Shown here piece by piece: positions 1 through 9,900 of a stretch of DNA of 64,000 nt. How positions within the stretch are numbered: position 1 is the first letter of the stretch; each line of letters starts with the position of its first letter. The notes beneath the pieces are model-generated. The model saw only the letters and a list, made by a program, of their open reading frames with translations, did not search any database and was not told the origin of the DNA. The DNA comes from Cannabis sativa (taxonomy: Eukaryota > Streptophyta > Magnoliopsida > Rosales > Cannabaceae). The DNA lies in the NCBI RefSeq assembly GCF_029168945.1, contig NC_083607.1, forward strand, positions 11,426,001 to 11,490,000, written 5' to 3'. The translations under genes and the position numbers were made by a program.

Positions 1-840
1 TATAATTTTAGGTTAAATGAATCATATGTTACACAATTTATTTACGAAACACTTAATATATATTATTCACATAATAACATATTATTATATTAAATCTACA
101 TATTATTTATTATATTAAATAATATAATATTATATTAATTTAAAGGATATAATAGGACATCGTTCATAAAAGTAGGTATATTTTTAAGAATATGAAAATG
201 AAGGTAAAAATAAAATCAAATAAAGTAAAATGAATATACAATGCAATTTCCACTAAAAATTAATGTAAGCTCAAATAAAAATTTAACAGTCCAAACTCTA
301 CAATAATCATAATTCAAAAAATAAATCCTATTTATTTAGAGAAGAAAATTATGTGATGTCACATGGATTTATACATTTAGTTTAAATATTTAATATTTTA
401 ATTTCTTGAAAACAGTTTATTATTTTGATTTTAGTATTAGGCATTTTGAAACATCATTACACACATAAAAAAAGAAAGAAAAGAGAGATTAGTATGACTA
501 AAGTTTTAGAACACATCTCTTTTTAATTTTTATTTAAGATTTAATTATATATTTTAAGAGGAAGATTTTTTGGGCACCTAAAAAAGTAAAATAAAATAAA
601 AATTTTTTGTCAAAAAATTATAATTGTTTTATGAAAAAGGTTAAAAATATAAAATTAGTGGTGGGACCGGAATCGTAGTGCATATACGGGAGTTATGAAA
701 TCTGACTTTGTAGGATTTTGGATTCCGAAGAAGAATGGAATGTGGAAAGGCATTACTCGCTGCTAACTATAAATATTTATTGTTTATTTAATTAAAAAAG
801 TAATAGTAATAAATTGGTCGTATGAAAGGGTGAGGGCGGG
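1..840. other. AT-rich upstream intergenic DNA
   Basis: No gene is visible. The stretch is AT-rich with many short A/T runs. A TATA-like tataaatattt lies near 770 and a (TA)n run near 848-862, either of which could serve the downstream bHLH gene. No other structure was recognised. Confidence 0.5.
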
Positions 841-869
841 TGTGTGTATATATATATATATATAGAAAG

Positions 870-1831
870 TGGATGGTTCTCAGAGAAAAGCCGTTTTGTG
901 CGCTTATTTTGGACTTTGGAGAGCGAAAAAGGCCACATTTCTCTCACTACTCACTCCCTCTCATCTCAACCGAACTGATTTTCTCATTTCTCCGCAGCTC
1001 GGAGATGGAGGCCAACGAATTCGATCACGAGGAGCAGTGTTCATAAAAACCAAGTGTTTTCTTCTTTCAGTGAAGGTATGTGTGGAGCTTTTTCTAAAGC
1101 TTGTTATTGACTTTTTGACTGTAGGTTTTCTGTTTGGTTGCCGAGAAAATCAGATATTGTTATTAGTTTGTTTTTGTATGTGTGTTTGTGTTTTAGCAAA
1201 AAAGGTGTGGATAGTTTGGAGCTTACTTTACTGTTGAATTTTGATTGTTCTAAATGTATATTTTTAGAGTTTCTGTTTGGTTGCCGAGAAAATGAAAATT
1301 AAGCTTCCTTTGATTTTTCTTCGTTGACTGATTTTTACGTGCGAGTAAGCTAAGTTTTGGTTTGTTTTATGTTGTTTTTTTTTTATCGAAGCAGCTACGA
1401 GATTTCGAAAGTTGTGGGAGCTTTGTGATTTGAATTTGCATTTTCAAGGAGAATCATCGTTTCGCGGGGATAAAGGAAAGTATAGTCTGATTATTCTGAG
1501 TTGCTGTTCCTAGAAAGTTGATGGAAATTTTACTTCATTTGGTCCAGGATATGAAGCTCGTGGCATTTGATAGCTCTTTTGAACATATTACAAAGACTTG
1601 TTAGGTTGAGCAGTGTACTCATAGTAGACTAAGGAGAGAGGTTTCAACCATGATGTTTTTGTTGCTTTGTTCTAAGGGGCCACCGATTAAACGGAGAGCA
1701 GGACTAAGGATCAAACAAGCTGGGAGAGGCTCATATAGGGGCAGTTAGAGAAGGTTTTGTGTTTGCAATTTGGGCTTTGAATTTTGTTAATAACTACGAA
1801 TTTGTGAGTTTGTGACCTCAAAAGTTAGCGA
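870..1831 (+). promoter_or_regulatory. 5' leader of the LHW-like gene, probably with an intron
   Basis: A donor-like cagtgaag|gtatgt lies at 1076 and an acceptor-like gcag at 1391-1394, suggesting a leader intron of about 320 bp. The second leader exon (about 1395-1831) would carry the uORF at 1650-1748. Short ORFs near 840-1237 fall in this leader and show no coding character. Transcription start is not determinable. Confidence 0.45.
1650..1748 (+). CDS. basic peptide uORF in leader of the LHW-like bHLH gene
   Basis: A 32-codon upstream ORF begins with two adjacent in-frame ATGs (1650 and 1653), ends in TAG at 1746-1748, and lies 83 bp before the main ATG at 1832. The peptide has a short hydrophobic start (MMFLLL) and a strongly basic, Gly/Ser-rich end (KRRAGLRIKQAGRGSYRGS). 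Established knowledge: Arabidopsis LHW-like bHLH genes of this subgroup (for example At2g31280, annotated as carrying CPuORF7) have conserved peptide uORFs that can repress main-ORF translation. Inference: this is the orthologous uORF, identified by position and composition only. A pyrimidine tract inside it ends in AG at 1676; splicing there would remove the uAUG. Confidence 0.7.
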   Translation: MMFLLLCSKGPPIKRRAGLRIKQAGRGSYRGS

Positions 1832-4800
1832 ATGGGGACTCATCAAACTTTGAGGCAGTTTCTGATGAGCCTTTGTGATCATTCCCACTGGAAATATGCT
1901 GTTTTCTGGAAACTCAATCACCATGTTCCTCTGTGAGTTTTTATTTAATACTATGCTGCTATTTATTTATTCATGCATGTTTTGATTGTGCTTATAGAAA
2001 TTGATTGTACTTCTTATACACTGTTCAACTTCTAAAATCTTGACCAATAATCGATTTCGTTAATGTGTACAACTTGGTGTGATCGTGTAACAAGCAATAT
2101 AGAATATTATTGGTTATTTTTCACCATTCACCTAAACATTTTTATTTTGTGTTAAGCTGCATGATCAGGTACACTGGTTTTTTCAATTTGAAAGAACATA
2201 AAAATCTCTTGCTGAATTGTGAAAGTTGCCTTAGGCGTTGCTTTAAGAGACATAGTTCACTTTTCTTAGTTTTGTGCTGAACAGTGTCATATGATGTAGT
2301 ACTTTATCACTATTTCATCACAGTTACCTGAGAATAATATCAACTTTTTTTTTATTGTGTCCCTCTCCTTTTTTTTTTTATTTTTCCTAATTAAATAATA
2401 ATCTAAATTTTGTTAGTACCGTTCTCATGAGATGACCAAGTTCTCTTAACTGGTATTAGCTACTTAGCATTTTCAAACAATCTTAAGCATACTGATGTTT
2501 TTTTTTTTTTGGAAAAAGAAATATTGGTTGACATAAATTAGTTTAGCATGAATTGTTTCCCCTTTTCTCAACCATTGAATTAAATTTTAAGCTTTCTGTA
2601 TAATTATGTTTTAATCTTTAGGATTTTGACTTGGGAGGATGGGTATTGTGATATTACAAAACCAGCAGAAAGGAAGTCAGATGACAGTTATTTCAATGGA
2701 ACAGAGGCATTATCATTTTCAGGCTTTGAAATAACCATGCGTGATATTGGATCCAGGGGATGTCCAATCGAACTTGCAGTGGCTAATTTATCGTGTCTTC
2801 AGTATGCTTTAGGCGAAGGGTAGAGCTTTTAATCTTTGGCTTTTCACATACCTTAACCTTATTCCCAGGAAATTTTAGGATTTGTTTAGATAATGTTTTC
2901 ACCAATAAAAAATGTGAAAAAACATAACTCTCTGATATGTAGATACTTTTTATGGGAAAATGAGAAAAAGTAGTTTTTTGATCTGATCTGTAGATATTTT
3001 TTATGGGAGGTATGAGGATGGAGCCTCAAGGATTTGATCTTAAAGGCAACTTCCTTTAGACTCCTTAATCGCCTCACGCCACCATGATTTTGTAAAATAA
3101 TGGTTGGCCATCAGTAATCTGCAGCTATACTGTTAAACAGTGAGTCAGCTAATTAGATTCTTATATTTCTTCGAACTATAAGAAGTGGCTGACCATGAAC
3201 TTTTAAATAATTATCAGGTTGGTTGGTGAGGTGGCTTACACAGGGAACCATGCTTGGGTTTTCCTCAACGATTTATCCACCGGATATGTCTACAGCAAGT
3301 TGGTTCCTGAAGTAAGAATCTAATCATGATAGTTAACTACAAACTGTTAAAGTTGGTTCTTCAAGTACTGAAATTTGTATCTAATAAATGCAATTCTTTC
3401 AATTGACAGTGGACAGAGGAATGGCTTCTCCAGATTTCATTGGGTGTCAAGGTAAAGTGATTGTAGTAGATCATGTCTGTGGCTCTTTAATAAGTTTTGT
3501 ATAATTATTCAAAGTAGACATGTATACTTATTTACTCAAATATTATTTTTTTTTGTGATGCAGACAGTCTTGCTTGTACCTGTCCCTGATGGGGTGTTGC
3601 AACTTGGCTCATTGGAAACGGTGTGTGTTTTGTTGTAACTTAGACTGATACCACCATGGTGGTGGTTTGTTTTGTTGTCTTTGTGCATCTCATAAAAATT
3701 AAACAGTTGACAAGTACGCATTTTGGCAGTCATGATGGTGGCATCCATTGGTTCTTGACATTTCATTCTACTTACGTCTGGCATCCATTTTCTTCAACAT
3801 TTCAGGTTGCTGAAGAGATGGCAGCAGTTGGTTTAATCAGAGACAGATATGATGCTTTTCATACCATGATGGATGAGAGTTGGCCTTTTACGTTAACACA
3901 GAATACTCAGGACCATTCATCATTATCACAATTCTCTGGCCAAATGGAGAACATAAGAGAGAGTACAGGTCTTATCATTAGCCAACTGAAAACTGAGAAA
4001 GTGGACAATTTCGACGATATGAGAATGAAGAAATACAGTTTGTCTGCTTCAAATGAGTATGGCCCCCTGCATACTGTTCAGCATCTGCCTATTATGGGAA
4101 AAGGTGTGACGGATTTTATTGAAACTACAAGTGAAGATGGAATCCATTTTCCCTATGCGTCAACTTTTCCTAGTCAAACTATCAATACAAACAATTTGGA
4201 TATCATAGACACTAAGATGTTTGGATCGTCCTGTATAGAAGAAGAACTACTAGCTTATTCTTTATCTAGTGGTGACAATGTGGAGCTCTTCGGAAAATCC
4301 TTGAGCGAACTTAATTCAGTCTATGATGGAGCCATGGCAGCACAATTATTTGGAGACAATCATATTTATAATGGCACTTGCGAAGAAATGAACAGTTTCT
4401 TCAGATTTTCTGAAGACTATGGACTAAATAGTTCACTTCCGTCAACTAGTCGTAAAAGAACTCATGAGCAATTTTGGAACTCATCTGAATTTAGTGAGGA
4501 TCCATTCATCAATAACTCAAGTTTGCTCTACAATAAAGATCTCATGGACATCGTTGAACCATCATGGTTTACCAGAGGAACTGATGCAGGGCAAATGTCA
4601 GAAGCTGTGGTAACCAACCTATGTACCTTCTCAGATGATGCTTTATCTAGTGCATCTGACAGTGTACGCTCATGCACAACAAGACAGTCCTCTCCTTTTC
4701 TTCAGCCACAAGTAAGATCAAAAGTAGATTCTCGGATGAGCAATCTTTCTGTGCAACAGAATCTTACCACACCTGTGTTTCTTGCCAAAGTCGATAGTTC

Positions 4801-6676
4801 AACTTCTCTCGATGGCATGACCAGCTCATTGACCGATGAAGGTCAGAAAGATCAAGTTCGTGTTCAATCTGGTAAGGGAAGAAAGCTGTCTAATTTAAAA
4901 AGTACCCGCGGTAGAAGTGGCAACATCCAAAAGCAAAGGCCAAGGGATAGACAGCTGATCCAGGATCGAGTCAAGGAACTGCGGGAACTCGTCCCAAATG
5001 GTGCTAAGGTGGGGTTTCTTTTTTGCTTCAGTAGTTGCTATGCGAGAATTGCTAAAAGGTACTACTGGTGCCTAGCACCCTCCTTTCTGTCATACCGCTA
5101 TTGGTTTAATTAAGAATATCATTAACCAATCGTAGGGTGACACTTATGGAAGGTGTTGGGCAACATCGGTGTCCAATAACAATGTTCTTGCTACATTTTA
5201 AAATGTAGTTCCATTCCTTTCTCTTCACTGACACAACTATATTTGGTATTTTATGGCGAGTTCAGTGTAGCATTGATGGCCTTTTAGATCGTACCGTAAA
5301 GCATATGCTGCATCTAAGAAACGTGGCCGACCAAGCAGAGAAATTAAAGAGCTTTCCACAACAAGAGGTATAGCAACAATAAAAACTTCAGAGTTGTATA
5401 AAATTTTATAAAGAAGTCAGGTCTAGTATCAACCAAAACGTTTTGAGTCCCTAAACATGTAACATCAGAAGCTTCTAACAAGATCTAATAATAGTTCTCT
5501 ATCGACTCGACCTGGGTTTTAGATTCGTCGAGTTAATGTCTTCTGTTTTATAATAAAAAAATAGTTAGGCCTTGAAAGATGCTCTAAATGAATATCTAGA
5601 CATGTCGTTTGCGGCCTGAGGTTCAAATCTCTTTTGGATACAAATTACAATGATCGAACAGACAGAATTATTTGTAATTGGGACAAATGCAAAAGTAAAA
5701 TTAGACTGAAAGCAAAATAGAAAATAATACTGATGAGATATTATTAAAAGAAGATTACATTTACGGAGGTTAAAATAAAATAATAAGTTTTACATGTAGA
5801 ATTAGAAGTAATTTTCTTATGGGAGCCACTCTTTGTGCGTACATAAAATCTAGTATTGTTAAAATCTTAAATATTATAAAATTCGATGACAGTGCTTGTT
5901 GCTTTGTTGGGATATAAATTAATCAATTGATAAGGTAGTTGAATCCTATTATTTCGATTATTTTTCTCAGCTAAATCGAATACTTATTTTACAGGTGACC
6001 AGAGACAATAACAGTAAATTATACAATAAAACTGAGAGCACCCAAAATGGCACAAGCTGGGGTTTTGAATTAGGAAACGAGCTCCGAGCTTGTCCCATAG
6101 TCGTGAAAGATCTGGAAAAGCAAGGGCAAATGCTTATTGAGGTTTTGACAGCTAGAATTTTCTTCATTTTGGTTTTTCAACGAAACAGCTTCCATTAAAA
6201 TTTATTAACTTATTTCAATTGCAGGTTCCTTGTGATGACCACGGCCTTTTTCTGGAGATCACTCAACTTATCAAGCGATTAGATTTGACTATCTTGAAAG
6301 GTGTGATGGAAAATCACTCAGGTGACTCGTACGCTCATTTTGTTGTTGAGGTAAAATTTTACTACTACATATTTTTTCTCTGTTTAAATCGTTGATTTTT
6401 CAGAAAATGTAGAAGAAATAGGGAGAATGCAATCCAACTCCAACTTCACAAACAACACTGAGAACTTAATTATCATTATCACTGTTCTTAACTTTAATAA
6501 AACTAATAATAATAGTACAATCAAGTTAAAAAGCTTACTAAAATTACAATTTTCTAAAATTTCTGTTTCATTGGAATTTAATCCAGGCTACCAAGGGTTT
6601 TCACAGAATGGAGGTATTTTTACCTTTGTTGCATCTTCTACAGCATGCAAGAAATCGCATCTCCAACAAGATTTGA
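1832..6676 (+). CDS. LONESOME HIGHWAY-like atypical bHLH transcription factor, ten coding exons
   Basis: Coding exons: 1832-1932, 2622-2819, 3218-3311, 3410-3451, 3564-3620, 3806-5008, 5266-5367, 5995-6141, 6225-6350 and 6587-6676. They join in frame to 719 aa, and every intron is GT-AG. Residues 1-164 form the LHW/MYC-N-like domain (start MGTHQTLRQFLMSLCDHSHW; later LVGEVAYTGNHAW). A long Ser-rich linker follows. The bHLH is at about 542-599 (RPRDRQLIQDRVKELREL then VPNGAKCSIDGLLDRT); as usual for this family, its basic region lacks the canonical DNA-contact His-Glu-Arg set. Residues 600-719 look like an ACT-type dimerisation region. LHW proteins pair with TMO5-type bHLHs in the nucleus to control vascular and root development. 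The N-terminus looks closer to the EMB1444/LHL branch than to LHW itself. The start was chosen because it opens the conserved N-terminal domain. Confidence 0.88.
5050..5181. mobile_element. small MITE in intron 6 of the LHW-like gene
   Basis: A 132-bp segment with imperfect inverted ends of about 30 bp (tgctaaaaggtactactggt against the complement of the tgtccaataaca end). A related sequence lies at 39774-39950; both share the core cataccgctattggt/agt and the segment around aaccaatcgtagg/aactaatcgtggg. No clear TSD was found. The superfamily was not assigned. Confidence 0.5.
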
Positions 6677-6966
6677 TCCATCATCATAAGACACGGCAAA
6701 AGGAGAGGCTAAATCTTTAGCTGTACTTTTTATAAGCTTAGTGTACAAATCAGATCATTTCCAGTGTGTCGTTTGAATGAGAGAAAAAAACTAAGCTTTC
6801 CTGAGAAGAATAATAGTATGTACAATGTTGGTGTTACACAGGACTAAAAGTGTGCGAGAGAGGGAGAGAATCTGACAAACCAATCTGAGTAATGTGTCTT
6901 CTATTTCTAGCAAAACTGTCACGTTATGTCATGTGTTTTTTTCTCTTTAGCATCATCAACTGTAGC
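6677..6966. other. 290-bp gap between convergent stop codons
   Basis: This holds the 3' UTR of the LHW-like gene (+) and of the RCC1 gene (-). AATAA-type signals occur near 6808 and, for a longer + transcript, near 7291 (aataaa), which would run through the last RCC1 exon. Overlapping antisense 3' ends are therefore likely. Confidence 0.6.
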
Positions 6967-9900
6967 TCAGTTGGGTGTTTCAGCCAGCATCAAGGTGTGC
7001 CACCAACCACATGCAATGTTTATCGGCACAACACCGGAGATTCTTGTAACTTGCGATGGGGTACCCCGGTCAACTGAATCCCCCAAGCCAAGCTACATCC
7101 AAATAGAATGACATAGATTTTTAGAAGGGATCAAACTCTTATTAGAAACTTGGTAAAATTAGAGATCTAAAGAGGAATAGTTTGGTCTCTCTTGGATATA
7201 TTTCAATATGTAAAAACTTAATGTTAGATTGAGTAAACTGCTTCTTAGAACTTTATTTGAGCCTTTTTAAAGATTTGGTGTGCCAAAATGGGTAATAAAA
7301 TGTAGGACTATTTGCAATTTTCTTTTTGTGGACTCATTTTTAATGTTTTCATTCAACAAAGGTGGGAGAGAATAGTTAAAGGGTCATACTTGGCCATATT
7401 TGTTCCACCCCCAGCTAAATAACTCACCGTCTTCTGCAACCACCATAGCAATAAGGTCAACATTAAGAAAAGTTGCTTGGATTTAAACAATTGAAAGTGG
7501 GAGTTCCATATCCAAATATTAAACAATTGATATCAACGGCAAAAATCATAGTGTACATTTTGTGTGTGAATTAAAAGTGTCCCTAATATTACCCTAGCTT
7601 ATTATTCCCAGCTAGATTTGACCCATGCCTTTTTTCTGAATACAATATTGACTTTTTATTTGGGAAATTTGAAGATCTTTGTTTCAAGGGGAAAGTTTGT
7701 TTTGGACTAAAATATCCCTATTATATTATTCTTGTCCTCTCTCAAGCTATAACCTGAAATCTCCCACACAAAGTAACAAAAAAATTCAAATAGCATAACT
7801 AAGAACGCAAAATTTAGCAAACCCATTAAAATGCCAAATTGTACTTTAAGGGAAAATTCACGAGTTATACCTCTGGAACTAATGCATTGACGAGTATAGC
7901 TTCAAAGTACAACAATAAACATTTGGTCCAGTTTTCTTCCTATTTTTGTGTTACTCTTGCCAATTGTTATTGAATTCCTTATTATGTGCAAAATTTCAAT
8001 GCAAATATAATAGATGTTTGATGATTAGTTCGATGGTGATTTGATGCTAAATTGGTTTCGATGTTCTTAGTGTATGATCAATCCAACAACTTTCGATAAT
8101 TAGCATAGTTGTACCTAAAACATTAATAGAACTGCTATTTAAATGTTATGGGAAAAAAAAAAAAAGATCACTTACACACTGAGCATGGAAACTCATTTGG
8201 CAATAAACATCCATCAAATTAGCAACAAATTGTAATGTGAAAACAGAACCAAAAACCATCAAAATACATATTATACTTTTAAAACCAGGACCAGAAAACT
8301 ATAACAATTTCTATTTAGGTAACCCTAAATGGACTCGAACCTCATAACTTGCAGGAGCAAACCACATGCTTGATCATTTGAGCTACCTTCTTAGGTCAAA
8401 TGTGTATTTCCATGGGTCAAAACCATCAAAATAATTGTACAAAAGTAACACATAATTAAGACTAAAACTACTCAAAATGTGTGTTGTCATTACTTTAAGG
8501 CCATATTTATCAATAGTACATGAAATCTGGAATTACTTATACATGGTTTTTTTCCCCCTTTGAAGAAGCACGTAAAATGTTGGGTTTTCATGAGCCTATG
8601 TTTCTTAATTTTGCATTTTAAGATAGGATACTTGAATATTTGTGTGTTTTTTTTTAAGGAGTTTTAGATTTGCAGGTGTAGGGGATCTAAGGTTTAGTTT
8701 GACTGAGGATAAGAATAGTCAAAGAAGGCTTATTTTAGTCCAAGACAAACTTTCAACCATATTATTCAAATGTTTCACATGTAGGGGATAGTTTTATAAT
8801 GAAGTCCAAGCAAAGATCTTCAAATTTCCCTAATATCTAAAAAGCATAATAATTGAAGGAACTTAAATAAGCCCCTAAACTTTCAAGAGATTGAGCTATT
8901 TTGAAAACATAAAGCTATTTAGTATTTACATCCACTAAAGTCATCAAGTGATATTTAACTGAACCACAATATCAAAGGAAAGCACAGATTCATCTACCAA
9001 ATGCTTACCTGTGCTTATGATACTGTGACGAGCTCCACATGATACCATTTTAGCATTCTTCCCTTCCAAGCATGAAGAATCCAAAAGCTTGGGTACAGTC
9101 TTGAGAAAGTGAAAGTGAATGTTAAAAAAACTCTATGGTCAGTTTCTACAATTCCGAACTATATTTGACAATAAAAGTTTAGACAAGAAAGAGACGCCAA
9201 GCCAAATTTTAAGCACTGAACATTTAATAATTAAACAAAATTGAAACCAGCAGAGTCTCTTTCAAAAGAAATACTATTTTTTTGGGTTTGTTAATTGTCA
9301 TTGACAAACTGTTTTTGACAGAAATCAATTACGATACATATCTCGTTCTCTATAATAAAAATCAAAGGTCTTTTCTTTTCTTTTTTTTTTAAATTTTTTT
9401 TTATTTTCTCTTCATTAGCTTTTGTTGAATATATATGGTGCACAACTAAATAGGCAATCATCTAGCAGCTTCATAATTGAATTACCCTAGAATGTTATCA
9501 AAGAGGAAAATGGCATGGAACAAGTTACTGTAAATACCTCAATTTGGTCGGTGCCAGTTCCCAACTGTCCAAACTGATTACCCCCAAAAGCATATACCAG
9601 ACCCTCATCAGATACACAGAGAGTATGCCATAGTCCCGCAGCTACCTTTTCAACTCGAACAGTTGATAACGAATTCACATATGTTGGCCTTAACTGATCA
9701 TATGTACCACCTTGACCACACTGAATCGAAGATGCCAATCATAAAATAAGAAATAACTAACAAAAAGTACTCATGCATATGAAATAAAATTCAATTATAG
9801 GTATTTAACTGGCCCAAATACCCATGTCTCCATGCATTAAGTGTGATGCTATGCTGGAAATAACTGTCCAGTGAGTTGAGTTTCTAAGATGCGTACACTA

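Noticed and set aside
5009..5113. Read-through C-terminus of the bHLH exon 6
   Set aside because: The bHLH continues at 5266 (CSIDGLLDRT) after a GT-AG intron; the extension is intron and MITE sequence.
6427..6720. + strand ORF overlapping the last LHW-like exon
   Set aside because: It is in the wrong frame; the correct frame gives the conserved ending ATKGFHRMEVFLPLLHLL.
6892..7111. Two small + strand ORFs
   Set aside because: They are antisense shadows of the last RCC1 exon.
8315..8400. Possible tRNA gene on the - strand
   Set aside because: A and B boxes are present, but there is no complete cloverleaf, and the 15-bp TSDs show a SINE.
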